The notes under the pieces were generated by a model. That model searched no databases, was not told the DNA's origin, and saw only the letters and a program-made list of their open reading frames with translations. DNA of 64,000 nt from Atherinomorus stipes. Taxonomy: Eukaryota > Chordata > Actinopteri > Atheriniformes > Atherinidae. A program made the translations under genes and the position numbers. The stretch is taken from NCBI GenBank assembly GCA_023101725.1, contig JALJCO010007110.1, forward strand, positions 186,001 through 250,000. The letters are read 5' to 3'. Numbering within the stretch: position 1 is the stretch's first letter; each line of letters begins with the position of its first letter. This document shows, in pieces, positions 21,701-35,500 of the stretch.

Positions 21701-24601
21701 GAAATGCTGCTTAAAAAGCAGACAACTAATGTGGACAGCCCAGACTTGTCCTCTATGACTCTGAAACAACCTCCTTCTCCTGAGGAGGAAGTTGTGACCA
21801 ACATCAGCAGTGCCAAGGTAAATCTAAAAACACACCATTTATTTTAGACTCTTTTGAAAGATGTATGGCTGGTGATAAATTATTTTCCATGTTAATCCTT
21901 CATAATTGTGGTGGTGTGTTACACTTGTATCAGGACATAATCTGTCTTCTTTTCCTCCAAGCCTGTACTGCAGTACTCCTCAGCTTTTGATGATGAGGTA
22001 GTTGATCCTGCAGAAGACACAGCTGCAGAGCTGCCAGGCTTTCCTGAAGCTATTCTGGAGAGTGTGCTGGAGGAGCCCTTTGAGGCTGTGAATGAAGCAG
22101 TCCCAGATCAGCAGCATGATGAGGAGACTTCGGCCAACCAGGCAGAGTCAGACCGCCCCCCCGCCAGCGTGGTGCATGGACCTTACTACTATTTCTACCA
22201 AGGTGGGGGATTCTCTGCTTTCCAGCCTGTCCTATGAGATAGATTATTTGGAAAAGATTACAGCAAAGCAGAAACAATGCACAGTCTGATTCATGAGAAT
22301 TGTTGGTAGCTTTAGACTGTATGCTTAAGAATTCCTCCATTTTCCATGTTTCTCCGTTCAGCTGATGACTGCCAGCAGATGTTCCTGCATCCTGTGAATG
22401 TGCGCTGTCTGTTGCGTGAATACGGCAGCTTGGAGGCCTGTCCTGACTCCATCACTGCCACTGTGGTGGAGATAGTGGGACAAACAGTCAATGAGGTCAG
22501 CAAACAGGTGTAGATGTAGCTTGTGCCTGCAAACTTTAACTTAAACTTGTACTTGTTATCTTTAGTCTGTCACTCTTTGAAATAATTGATGTTTTGCGGC
22601 TTTGTGGTCTCATTGCAGGAGATCCGTCGTCGGCATCGCTATCTGGCTCATCTGCCACTCACTTGTGAGTTTAGCATCTGCGAGTTATCGCTACAACCAC
22701 CTATCCTGTCTAAAGAAACTCTGGACACATTTGCAGGTTTGAAGACTTAAAATTCTATTTTTGCATCAGTGTGTTATGTTTGAGATTTTCATTCTTTCCT
22801 TTTTTTAAAAAGGATAGTTTTGGCTAAAACCAGTTTTTTAAAATTTATAGATGATTTGGAGAAAAGAAAGCGCCTGAGGCAAAAGAAGGCAAGGGATGAG
22901 AAGCGCAGGGAGAAGCGAATTGAAATCGAGGAGAACAAAAAGCAGGGTAAATGTAAGTAAATATTGTTTTACTTAAGATAATTTGAAAATTATATCTTAA
23001 GGGTTCATGATTTGAACTTTATTTGATTGGGACAGTGCATGTTAATGATTCAAGTGCACATTATGTATGTGCACTTGTATCCTCTCAGATCCTGAAGTGC
23101 ATATTGGGCTGGAGAACCTTCATCACTTCCCAGCATTTAACTCTCCACCTCACAACAGTAGTCCACCAATCCAACCTGATTTTACTTTAGCTCCTCCATC
23201 ACCTCTGAGCTGCAGTCCTTCCTCTGGTAAGAACAGCTCTTCCATCTGTCTTTTATTGTTTGGTTCCTCAAAATTATGCTTATCCTTTGCCTCTATGGGT
23301 AATGATAAAATATCTAAAAATTAAAGGATTCCCTTTTCTTGTTACAGATGGAATGAGATTCCCAACTCTGAATGTGCCCTCTCCCACTGTGGGTAGCGTG
23401 GAGGAGGATTCTCACTGCATGTCCTTTGCACAGGTGTGTATGGTAAAAAAGTTCATTGAGATTGCCTCTCTTATAAGAGAAAAACATTACATATCTTGCT
23501 ATGGTGTGAACCTTAATGTGTCCTTTTTACAGATGCTAAGAGATGGTAAAGCTAGAGTTGATGCTGGGCCCAGGATCACTCCAAAGAAAGGTAGAAAAAG
23601 ATTAGAGATGGTGTGATGGATGTGGAAAGTGTTGATTTATCAAGCACAGTTTGTTTAGTACAAAACTTTTAAATTAGATGCTAAATACACACAGAGATTG
23701 CACTTATAGAAAATAAACTGAAAACATTTTATTATGTGTACTACATGTTAACTCTCTTATGAGAGGGAGTTGATGGAAATCATGATGTGGAGAATAGCTA
23801 AATAAATATTCTCCTACCGTCCATTGAAGGGACCATAACCTAAACTGGCTGTTAACACTCAACCAAATAATTCATTTTGTGGGAGTTAGTTTTGCATGAT
23901 GATTGTTTGTGCTTTTTCTTCATATTTTTACCCCCACCCCCCACTTCTAATATAACATTTTAAGCGCCAAAGTGGACATAGAAAAAAAAAATTGTTATGG
24001 AGCTGAAACTGGCCTCTGAAAGTTTAACCAACCAGTAATACCTTCTCGTCTTTTTTTCTTTACAAATGGATGTACTTTTTAAAAATTAGTGGATGAGTAT
24101 TTCCTTCAGGTTTTTTCTCAGTTATATTGGTTAATACAAGTTTTCCATGATGCGTGTCCCAGTGAAATCACTGGATCTTTGTGTATTATTGTGCATTTCT
24201 CATAAAACCAGTTTTAAATACTTTGCGGTGCTGATACACCAAAAACTTCCTTTATTCACGATTGTGTGTTGTCCCATGCAGATAAGCTGCTTGCCCCCCC
24301 AGCAGCAGACAGCGATGGTGAGAGTGATGGCTCAGATCGTGTCCCTGTGCCCAGCTTTCAGAATTCCTTCAGTCAGGCTTTTGAGAAGGCACTTCTACAG
24401 CTGGACAATGATCCAGCTTCTCAACCACAACCTGTGGTTGAACCAGGTCTGTGACTTATAAAGCATCCATGTTTAGTTTAGTAGAGTTTTGCAATTGCAC
24501 TGATCTCAAAATTGCTTGTCTTTTCAGATGAAAAAGGAGGAAAGAAGAAAAAGAAAAAGCAGAAACTTCTGTTCAGTACATCTATGGTTCACACAAAGTA
24601 G
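18792..24601 (+). CDS. rnf10: RNF10, RING-finger E3 ligase, 17 exons, frameshift in exon 6
   Basis: Exons are 18792-18885, 19688-19872, 19987-20192, 20278-20368, 20443-20627, 20790-20925, 21310-21464, 21692-21817, 21962-22202, 22362-22495, 22619-22736, 22851-22952, 23089-23226, 23348-23433, 23533-23590, 24282-24446 and 24528-24601. Human RNF10 is reported as an E3 ligase and MEOX2 cofactor. Landmarks are a basic, disordered N-terminus, AEFSPAQF and [13 protein letters not shown], a C3HC4 RING (residues about 202-242, CPIC ... TRCGHIYCW ... CPIC), [11 protein letters not shown], a Lys/Arg-rich helix ([14 protein letters not shown]), and the C-terminal [15 protein letters not shown]. Exons sum to 2294 bases, one short of a multiple of three. 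A G is missing from the G-run at 20862-20865. The expected length is 764 residues (human about 811). The exon 10 donor (GTCAGC at 22496) is weak; GTGTAG at 22508 is an alternative. Confidence 0.93.
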
Positions 24602-25570
24602 ACAACACTGAAGTTCATTTAATTTGGTTGTTTCTTGAGATCTTCCCACTGCTTGCTTTTCTTACTTCCATCCCAAACTTTCTTGGAACTAAAAGCTTTC
24701 CAAATAGGTTTTAGCTTGCAGCTGAAGTTCATGCAGCTTGAGAAATTGTTCTGTTGGCTAACACTTTGAGGGTGTCTTCCCATCACTTTCATTTACATTA
24801 ATTTTTGTTGTTTTATTAGGTCAAAGCTGTGTATCATTCTCCTGTCACATTGAGAGCCTTATGGGTAACTTCTGATGTTAAGGGAATATTATAAGCTGCT
24901 GGCTCCAATATAACATGTGCTTGAGGCTTTTTATTACTTTCAAATACATTATTTGACACATTTTCTCAAATTGATGTTGCGCTTTTCATCAAGGACCCAT
25001 GAGTAATATGGAAAAGATCATTTAAGGGTGCTACATATTAGGGTAGCAGTCAGCCAGCTGCAGGTATGTTGCACCTTTCCAGAATCAGATTTGAACTTCA
25101 CCTGACAACAGGACACTGAAAAACACTGAGAAATGTACCATTTTTCAGTGTTTTTAGCAGAAAAGAACAGCTTTTTTTCCTGCTGAATTCAGTTATAGTA
25201 TTTTCAAACAACATGAATTCCATGGACATGAACGCAGTATTGTATAAAGGAGATTAGTTCTGTAGGTTCAACTGAACTTGTTTATTCTGCTTGGTGAAAC
25301 CATAAATGCACACTTCCTTTGAGTTTCTCCTGTTTCATTTTCTGGTTTGTTTACTCACTTTTAACTTTATTTCTCCCAGTTTTATTTCAGTGTTGAAAAT
25401 GTGTGAAGTTGAGTTGTTGAGATTTAAGAAACACTTGCAAAACCAGAAGAAAATTGGATTGCATATTTTTGAGGGTTCTTTAATTCACCTTTCATTTTGG
25501 GCAGGTTTATAGGCTAGTAAGTAAAACTAGTCTATTATAATGAATAAAGATATATGCACAATCAATGAAC
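24602..25570 (+). other. RNF10 3' UTR
   Basis: This follows the RNF10 stop without any long conserved ORF. AATAAA at 25543-25548 is the likely polyadenylation signal, giving a 3' UTR of about 0.95 kb. Confidence 0.6.
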
Positions 25571-26250
25571 CGTGTGCAGTAATTTATTATGTATGGTCAA
25601 CTCAAATACAAGAGTCTTATGCAGTATTCAGTCTTCTCCACATGAGGGCAGTTTTAAGCCCAGGATTCTGCAAGGTAGTCATCTGTATGGGAAATGTGGT
25701 ACAATGAATGCTTTAGTAAAGCATTGATGATACCATACGTAAGGTCACAATACCAATAATTAGGTTGTCAGCTGACAGCTTGCCAGAGAATTTGATAAGT
25801 ATCATGCCACAAAAGAGAATCCATATTATTTTTTGTACTGGAGTACCAGGACAAAGATTAATTATCCCTTTTTCAAGTGATAGTTCTGATTTTATTTTTA
25901 CATGCAAAACTGCTATTTGATTTTACATTGCTGTGTGAGATGTTTCTTGCTCAATTATCCAATTTTCAGTTTGCCATCTAATCCAAGAGCCGTGAAAATG
26001 CGTGTATTCAGCGCTATCAACAACCGGAAGTTAAATTAATATGAACGTTGTTTTGCGTAGTTGATAAAACTGCAAGTTTATGTTGACATATTATTGAAAT
26101 TTTACAAACAAAAACGCTACTTGCTGCTATAAGTGTGTATGTAAATGGGAAAAAAAAGAGGTCTTCTGCAACAACTTATATTTAAGTTATGTCTTATTTT
26201 GAAAGAAATAGCCGGAAATCTTCTATGTTGTTCGTTCACTTGACTGCTGT
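25571..26250. other. RNF10 - KIAA1671 intergenic
   Basis: About 0.7 kb of AT-rich DNA between the RNF10 3' end and the CpG-containing KIAA1671 5' region. No ORF, RNA gene or repeat was recognised. Confidence 0.5.
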
Positions 26251-26470
26251 AGTGCCTAACCAGTCAGACAGCTTGCGCGAGTCTAGCCTGTCAACAACAG
26301 TGCAACCTGAGACGGGATAGCCAGTCATTTGGCAAGCTAACTAAAGCAGCCAAGTTAGCCTCGGTCTTAATACACTGTCACGACTCGTTATTATTGTGCA
26401 AAGTTATCTAGATATACCGTCTTTGAAATTGTTTCGACAAGAGGAGAGGGAACCCCGACTTTACCGCTTG
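26251..26470 (+). promoter_or_regulatory. Probable non-coding first exon of KIAA1671
   Basis: A GC-richer stretch ends at CCGCTTG|GTAAGT (donor at 26471), a near-perfect 5' splice site about 3.1 kb before the coding start at 29591. The 5' limit is a guess. A second candidate untranslated exon ends at CTGGTCAG|GTAGGG near 28193. Confidence 0.45.
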
Positions 26471-29400
26471 GTAAGTTGTCTCCACTTCGGCCACTCAACG
26501 AAAGACAGGTTCAGTGAATGTTTCCATTTTGTGTGTCCAGCTTCTTGAGTTGTTAGCTTACAGTTGCTAGCGAGCAAACTGTTGATGCGTTTATTTCCTG
26601 TTGTTTGAAGTCTCCGAAGTTATTAAACAGTCGAAACGGTACGTTTTCACTGAATCCATCATGCTTCGTGCTCGTTGAGTGCACGCGTTTAAGTTTTTGT
26701 TGGCGATATGCACTCCTGTTCAGTGGGCTAATTGAGTATTTTGCTGAACTGGACCGGATACTGTTCACAATAGGAGGTAGCTCAGATGAGCAGACAAGAC
26801 AGAAGAAAAGAGATACTACTTGTTGACAAAAAAAAATAGACAGCTTTCTTATACAATCTCCATTGTAGCTTATTATCTGTGCAGTCAGTGTAGCTTACGA
26901 AGCTGATAAAAAAGCAGCCACTTAACGTTATAAGATGTGAAATCGCCACAGATTACCTACATATCTCATATATGCGCTGTATTTAAGCTCTCTCGTGTGT
27001 TAGTGGAGGCATCTATGTAGTATCTGACAAATAGACAATAAAATGTACCTTTGTAAGTTAACTGGCACATTTAGTACTATATTTAATTTACTAAAACCTT
27101 TCCTAAACTACTTTTTGGTTACCAGATTTACTTCAATCTAACAGCTACCATCTTACTATGTGTATTTAGATGTTACATTTTTAAAGTGCATTGTTGAGGA
27201 GTATAATCTATTCTTTTGTTTTACACTTCGATGTGCTGCCTCTTCTAGTTGTTAGTAGATCAGTTGATATGAAGTTGTCTGTTGATTATCTAAGAAAAAA
27301 TTCCTATGTAAAACTGGATTGGTCACATTATTGGCTTGATATCTATTGATGTCAAAACACAACAAACTCTGTCCTGGTTTACCCTATGCCCTGCTCTCCT
27401 GTATGAACTAGAGGTCTAAGAAAAAACTAATTTAAAAAATGTACATGTTGGGTTTATTGAGAATATGCATAAGCTCTGACAAGCAAAAACTTATTTCCCC
27501 TCCTTTTTCCCCATTTGTTTTTTGTTGTTTGTGTAAGATACTCTTATGTGTCAGGCGGACACTTTTCTAATCCCCGCTGTGCTGCTCGACCCACCATCAC
27601 AGTGAATGTTTTGCATTCCATCTTGGCAAAGGCGTTTCCTGTCAACATGAAAAGTTCAATTTTTTCAGCTTTGCAATCTTCCTCAACAAACCACATGCTG
27701 TGTTTTCTTAGCATCATTATGTTTACAGCATTCCTACTTTTGATGCTCACAGGTTGAATTATCAAAGAAATATTATCTTATTTTATGAATCATGGTCAGT
27801 GAGTATTATAGTCTAGGAGATAAATAATGCTTAAATACAAACTGGAAAAGAAGCAGAGCTGAGACAGTTTTCTGCATTTTGTTGCATACATCTGGACATG
27901 AGCCACCGGGTGTGACTGTTTACCCAAGTCTGTGTCACTGTGCACATTATCATCTATTTATTCCTGTGAAAGGCGTGAGAACTCCACAGCAACGCAGCCT
28001 TTGGACAACTTCTGTGGCTCTGCTTTGATTTGTCCCTAGCCTTCAGCATTGCAAGTGAAAAGCTTGCATGTTTTGTTGACACAAAGTGTGTTTCTCTTAG
28101 GCTTCTTCAACTCGTTCGTCCTGTGTGATATGACATCGTGGCTTGGTTACAACAAAAGCTCAACCTCCACAGCTGACGGTTGACATCTGGTCAGGTAGGG
28201 TACACTGATATTTTTTTTTTTTTTTTTTTTTTTTTCCAGAAGTTTGATCAAGCATGTCATTATTTGAGGAAAACTCTCTGGTTTTTGCAACAAAGTAACT
28301 CTGTACAGCAACATGTGGAAAGCATTATCAGATGTGAAAGAGCCTCTTAAAGGGCCAATGCAGGAGTGCTCGCGGTTTTGTTTTTACTTTTTTATGATCG
28401 CTACAGAAACAACTGATAAAAATTAATATAGTCATAATGTCCTTAGCCAGTCTCCTTTATCTCATGCATATCTCTTCAACTACTTTGGACTAAAGAGATT
28501 GTTTTGAAATAAGCATGAATATCATGAGTGGAGCTGTATCTAATGGCGGTCTGGCATGAGTTTGCTGTGGAATCCTGTATTCAGTGCTGGTAAAGCCTGA
28601 TATGATGCGTTCCAAAAAGGAAGAAAATGAATGACGTTGCAGTATTGTCCAGCCCATTCTTATGCTTAGATCTACCTAAGAAGACAGCAGTGGGGACGAA
28701 TACTATACCTGTAATTCATGCTGATGATGATGGTCAATGAGGCTAAATTATTATAAAGTCTCTTGAACAAATCTCTGTAAATATTAGATAAATAAAAACC
28801 CATCAAAACACTTTTCACCAAGCTTGCCACCAACACAGCTGGTGCTTAGACTGTTGTCCTTTTACCGTGTCAGACATTTTCACATGGCATTTTAGAAAAG
28901 TCACAGTCCTAATGAATATGGCAGGGATAATGCCTACCATGTAGTTTCCCCAGCTCCTGACTCTTGGCATTATTGATGTTTAATGGACCTGAACCAAAGT
29001 TGTCAAGTTTATCTGTGGTTTTATAGCTATGATGTGGCAGAATGAGGAAATCTTTGCTCTAGCCAATAGAAAAGTAGTGAATCAAGTATTTTTGGTTAGT
29101 AATATACACAAGCAATATTACTACTTGAAGATGATAGATCTTGAATTATTATTTTTTCCCCACAAAAGATCTTTCAAATTGTCATGGTTGAAATGGGGTG
29201 GAAATCTCTAGTGTTGGTGGTCAGTTTTTATTTTTAAGTCTCAGTAAGCATGGTATCTTGCACAATATCAAGATCTTACTACTGATGTATTGAAGTGAAT
29301 TTCAGTTATGGTTGGATTTATTATTCATGTGTTTCATTTTGTCATGTAAATATGTGACAACCCAATCTGAAATCATCATTAATAACCTGTTCAGAAGTAC

Positions 29401-29590
29401 TGTATATTAATGTACATATTGGGGCTGGACAATAGGACACTCCCAAGACAAAGTCCACAAGCGATGGAAAGAATAAGGACTTTGAAGTTGATTGTGAGAT
29501 TGAATTCATATGAACCCTGGATGTGTAATAAAAGGAACATTTGTTTTCTCCTTATGAGGACTTATTTTTGTATTTCTGTTTGTTTAAAGG
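26471..29590 (+). other. KIAA1671 5' intron(s)
   Basis: Between the putative non-coding exon and the coding start (acceptor TTTAAAG ending 29589). It contains a T-run at 28212-28237. I saw no other gene; the ~80-residue open frames on either strand look like chance. Confidence 0.5.
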
Positions 29591-32500
29591 ATGGCTGCTC
29601 AGGTGGAGGTTCAAACTGGGGAGGTAGGGAGGGCGGTGGCAGGAGCACGACTTCTCCTGAATCCCCTTGCTGATGCCAGCAATAAGAGCCTCATTGAGAT
29701 CCCGTCTATCAGTCAAGCCCATATAATTTCACCAGAGCCCAACAAACCTGTCCCAAGTCCTAAGCCACGACTCACTCCCAAACCTTTTACTGTTGAGAAA
29801 AATCCCACCATCAAGCCCATACTTGCCCCTAAGCCCCAAACCAAACCCCGACCAGAGTCTACTCGCCTCGCTGGATACAAACCAGATCCTCCAAGCACTC
29901 CAAAACCAACAGCAAGATTGGTGTCAACCAACCCTAACCGTCCTGCCTCTACCTCATTTAAAACATCTAATAAACTAAGCACTGGACAGACAGCCAAACT
30001 AGTAGTCCAGCCATTTAAACCAGCCCCTCCTCTTCCTGAAGACCTCAGTAAACCCACTCTTCCTGTGTCTGCTGAGAGGCAGAAACCTGCTGCATCGAGC
30101 TTGGCCTATTCCAAAAGCCTTAAAGGACTTTCAGCCGCAGAGTGGTCAGGAAGCACTACAAAGGATGATGAGAGGGGCCAGAAGACACAGAATAAAGGTG
30201 GAGCCCCCATAACAAGAGCTAAGTCCATGGGTTTTCTTGTTCAGGTAGGGCAGGAGGAAGAAGTAAAAGACAAAGCTCAGCCTGAAGTATCTGTGCCACT
30301 GCGACCCCAGCCCAGAAGCTCCAGGCCCAGACCTGTATCTGCCATTTTCCCCGTCAGTCCAACGAAGGCAGAAGCACCAGTTCCTGCCCCTCGCTGGGCC
30401 GGGAGGCGACCTCTTTCAGCTGATCTCACATCCAAGTTTGAATCAATTGGTCTATCGCTACACCATAAAAGCCCCAAGGAAAACACTAAGGAGAACACTC
30501 CAGAGGAGAAGGTGCTGCCGCAGAAGAAAGAGCAAGAAAAAGCCCCCAAGAGTAGCACACCACAAAGAACTGAAGGTGCAGCCGATTCAGCAGTCACTGA
30601 CCAAAGCCACAAAAAGACAGAAGAAACGGCTTTAAAAGAGACTGAAGAAGAGAAGCGTGGAACTAGTATTAAGTCCCGAATCAGTCTTCTTCTTGATTCA
30701 TCATCTACTCCTGGGGCAACAGTCACAGGCCCAGTGTTAGATCTTCAGTCTCCCATTGAGCCATTTCCTGAGACAGAACCACAAGTCGGAGTTAAACAGC
30801 TCATCAAGCAGCTCACTGAGGATGTAACACCAATTCAGAGTCCAGTCATAAAACCAGTCCTAAAGCCCCGCCCCTTGCCTCTTGACCTTACCAAAAGGTA
30901 AGAGCCGCTTTTAAGGCCTCCAGAGTTTGTTTTTGTTCCGTGTGTTTGTCCATGAGTTCCATTGTCATGCATGGCTTTTTGTCTCGTGTGATGTATGTTT
31001 ATCAGGTTTTCATCTGAGAGGTCACCAGACCTTGTTTCCCTAACTGAGGCAGCAGACCACCATGACATCAGCAAAGATCCTCAGACAGGGGTAAGAGAGG
31101 GACTAAGCCTTGTAGGAGCAGGTTTCTTCTGGATTCAGTCTTTCAAGCTTCTACTGTCTATCCTTTAAACAAAGCACTTCAGTCTGTTTCTTACTGTACA
31201 ATGAAATGTAAATTAAAGGAAAGGAAAACGGGCATTTTCAGATTTACAATCTCATGTGAGGCATACATTTTAGTTATTCAGTTTGAAATAGATGGAAGTT
31301 GATGAAATTAGGCTTATTGTGCAGCTGTCCATGTGAGTGTGCACACAGATGAGCGTTATACCTTTTAAAGAATGTATAAAACTGGTATGAACCAAAGCTT
31401 GTTTGCATCCAGGAAAAAGTTTCCATGGAGGAAATGGGGCATTCCACAGTGCAACAAAGCAAAAGAAATGAAACAAACTGTCGTAGCAATACAAAGCCAA
31501 GAAACCTTAGACAGCCGGTATTAATCATCCCCAGTGGCTGGCAGTTATGAAACATGCAGAGAAGAGATCTCTGGGAATAGGTCATTTCAGGCTTTGATTA
31601 CCACTTCAGCACCACACCCACTGTTATGAGGTCAGCACAGAACAAGGGAATACCTGTTATGTGCTGGCAGTCGCTCACTTGAACTCATATGCTGTGTTGT
31701 CTCATTGTTTTGTTTAAAAGTCTTATTTGCTTTTTAAGTTCAAAGCTTTTTTTTTTTTTTTTGTCTTCACCTCTGAATTCTGATTTTCCATTTGGAATAT
31801 ATGCATGGTGTTAAAATGATGAGGATTAATAAATAATAAGTTTATGTGCTATTTTTTTCTTAGGTTGAGGAGTTGGTGGTCAGTCCCAATGACCAGAGGA
31901 TGTTTCTGGATTTAAAAGATTCCTCAGAGCTGCTCAAAAAGCCCGCCACACCAGACAGGCTTGAGGCTATTGTTAAGGACAGTGGCTCTACTAGCGAAGC
32001 ACACACAGTTCGAGCATCCTTGTTTGAAAATGTTGTGGAGAGGCACAGTGTGTTTATGTTGGATGAAAGCAGATCCATAAACACAACCCAGGATCCACTT
32101 AGCAGCCTGTTATTTGATACAGGAGCTGTAGAGGATCAGGGATCACTAGTCACCGCAGTCTACAAGGAACCTGTATCACCGTCAAGTCCTCTCCGAGTGT
32201 TGCATGCCTTTGACACAGTGCATGCAATCGAAGGGAACAAGGCAGTGAGTGAAAGTGTCCCATCTGCCCAGTGGGAGGATAAAGCCATGACGCTTCGCTC
32301 CAGGCGTTCAGAGGGGACCAGATCTGTGACAGAAAAAACTGATCCAGTCCCAGCACAACTAGCCTCACTGACGCCAGAACCGCAGCTACGATATTTGAGA
32401 ATAGGAGCTTTACAAAAATGGGCCACTACTGGCCTTGATCAGGATGCAGGTTTAGAGAAAGGGATGCTTAAGGAACCACAAAGTGAAGTACAAGTGGCAT

Positions 32501-35500
32501 TGGATAAAGATGGAAACATGCAGAGGATGTCGGATCAGGATGAAGCAGCTGCAGCCCCTAAACGTTTGAAAATGCTGCAGGCAGACGAGCAGCCGAAACC
32601 GAGGGCAACTTACTTTGCTTTGACTGGGCAAATGCAGGAGCCTGTTTCTCCTGGAGATGTTGCACCAAATTTTGGGGACATGGCTGTGCCCTTTGACAAT
32701 TTTTCTGTAAGGTCTGCTCTGGGTAGTTCACAAGGAAAAATCCTCACAGTAAAGAGGAATCCATCATTAGATGAAGCTTTCGGAAAGAAGTCTTCTTCTC
32801 AGGAGCAGTTTGAGGAGTTGATGATGAGGAGCCACATGTCACCTATGGAGATCAGGTCACCAGTGAATGAACAGACCAAAGAGGAAATGATAGAAGCTGA
32901 AAAGAAGAGGGAGCAAAAAAAGGAGATGGAAAGACAAAGGGCTAAAATAAAAGAGCTTGAAAGGGAAAAACTGATGGAAATGGAGAAACAAGCACATTTG
33001 GAATTTACACGAATGAAGGAAAGGGAGATGCAAAGAGAAGCTGAAAGAAAAAGACAGAAATTACTTGAAAAGGAACAACAAGAATTTGAGGAGAAACAAC
33101 ACATGCTTGAAAGCCAGAAACAGATTGAGCTTGAAAAACAAAAACTGAAAGAATTTGAGAAGAAACAAAGAGAGCTAGAAAGAGAGGAGAAGCGGCATGC
33201 GCTGGAAAGACAGAAACTTCAAGAACTGGAAATGGAGAAAAAAAAGAGAGAAATTGAAAGAGAACGACAGCAACAATCCGAGAAAGAGAAGCAGGAACTG
33301 GAGAGACTGAGAGAAAAAGAAAAACTAGAAAGGGAGTGGGAAAAGCAGAGGCAAAGACAAAGGGATGAAGAGAGGCAGAGAGAGCTTGACAAGGAAAGAC
33401 TGCAACTAGAAATCCAAAAAGAGAAACAAAGAATGGAAGAAATGGAGAGAATTAAAGAAATGGAGAGACAAGCGCTCTTAGAATATCAAAAACAAAAACA
33501 GATAGAAAGGGAGAAGCAACAACTCATTGAGCAAGAGAGGCAGAGATTTAGAGAGAAGACGGAGAGAGAAGAGGCAGAAAAATTAAGACAGATGGCATTG
33601 GAGCAGGAAATGTTGAGAATAAAAGAACTTGAAAAAGTGAGAGCAAAACAAAGAGAGATGGAGCGTCAGATTGAGAAAGAGAAGCAGATGGAGCTGGAGA
33701 AACAGAGGCAAAGAGAATTAGAAAGGGAGAAACAGAGGCTGCTAGACTTGGAGAGACATGAGCTGGAAAACCAGAAAGTGAGACAACGGGAACTAGAGAA
33801 GGAAAAGCAGAGGAAAGAGGAGTTGGAGAGGATGAAAGAGATGGAAAGGAGACAACTGCTGGAGTTTGAGAGGCAAAGACAGGCAGAGAGAGAGAAACTT
33901 TCAGAGCTTGAGAAACGTAGACTGAAGGAAAAGATGGAAAGAGAGGAAGCGGAGAAAATGAGACTCATTGCCAAACAACAAGAAGCAGAAAGGCAGAGAC
34001 TCAAAGAGAAGCAGAGAAAAGAGGAGCTGGAGAGGCTGAGGTTGGAGTCATCAGCTCTGAAGCCCAAAGTTTTGGATCTAGACTCGGTGCTCAGAAATGA
34101 CTCGTCATCTAAGAGCATTTCACAACGTAGTGACCCTGCGGCTCGCTGGAAGGAGCCTTACAAACCTGCCATTCTAGACATCGACTCCTTCACATCTCAA
34201 GCTCAACTCTCTCCTAGCAAAGAATTCTTTCCTGCTTCTAGTTTTCAGGGACCAGATACTGAGTCTGGGGTGAGGTTACAGCCTGCACCTGAAAGGGATC
34301 TGAACTGGAAGGTACCACCACAAAGTTCAGGAGGTTTCTCAAGCTCTGTTTGGGCACCATCTCCTCAGGATCCATGGGAACTCCGGCCTGTTGAGATGTC
34401 AGTAGACAAACCAGTGGTAGAGCCCAGAAAACCTGCCAACAAACTCAGCCCAGACCAGCTGTCCATCAGGCAGGGAGAGTGGCCTCCAAATCCACAGAGG
34501 CAATGGCCTGCTTTCCTGGGTGAGCCCCTCTTCTTGACTCCTACTCCTGTGGCAGAGGTCAAATTTGGGAACTCCCCTTATGGACTCTCTAGCAGCACTC
34601 CTGGAGAGCAGATTTGGATCCCCAGAGAACCACAGCCTCCAAAAGAGAGCAGAGGAGAGATCCAGAGTCAGAGGAGATCCCAGGGATCCCAGGTGAGTGA
34701 AACAAATCCATAAAACATATGGATCCATACTGGAGTCATAAACGATTCAGTGTAACTAAAGTTTAGTTTGATGGTACATCATGTCAATGCAACATGTAAT
34801 CAGAGTTACTAATCAGATTATTTTGTCAAGTAGTTGCCTATGGGATTCTGGATGGAGAGTTTTTAGAAGTCAAGTTAATGCATTTAAGTTCCAAAAATTA
34901 AGCCCCGCGGGTCTGGGTTGGGTCGGGTCGGGCCAGGCCGGATCGGGCGGGTTTTGGTACGGATGTGTTGATTTCACATTGCGTCCCCACGGCAAACTGT
35001 ACCCTTACTCTGGAGGCGGAGTATTAACCGGGTAGCGCTGCTACATGATCGTGTGACTTCATCAGCGTGCAACTCCTTTTAACCAAAGCACCGCACCACA
35101 CATGGCAGAAACAAAAGGAGCCGCCCCTGCTTTGTTTTTATGTTGGGTCTCGCGAGAAATGACAGATTTTTCAACGAATCAACGGATTGCTGTGTATTAA
35201 CTCCACCTCTTTGATCCGGATCGGTTAGATCAGTACCCCTACCGAAGGGTACGAAAAAAGTAGGCCGGGTCGGGTCGGATATAAGGGTACCCGTCCCAGT
35301 TTTTATCTGTGGAGACACAAAAAAACGTGGACCGACCCGACTCGACCCAGACCCGCTGGTGGAAACGGGGCTATAAGTATCCAGGAGGGCATGGGGCAGC
35401 TTTTTAGGGAAAATTTCAAATATTATGCAGAAATTGTCTTAATTTAGTCCCCAAATGTTGTTAGGAGTTGAACAGGATGCGTTCTCGAAGTGTCTCAAGG

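Noticed and set aside
30277..30726. 149-codon minus-strand frame opposite KIAA1671 exon 1
   Set aside because: It lies entirely opposite a 435-codon coding exon and has no independent support.
33666..34118. 150-codon minus-strand frame rich in Ser, Leu and Phe
   Set aside because: It is the antisense shadow of the Glu/Lys/Arg-rich helix of KIAA1671.
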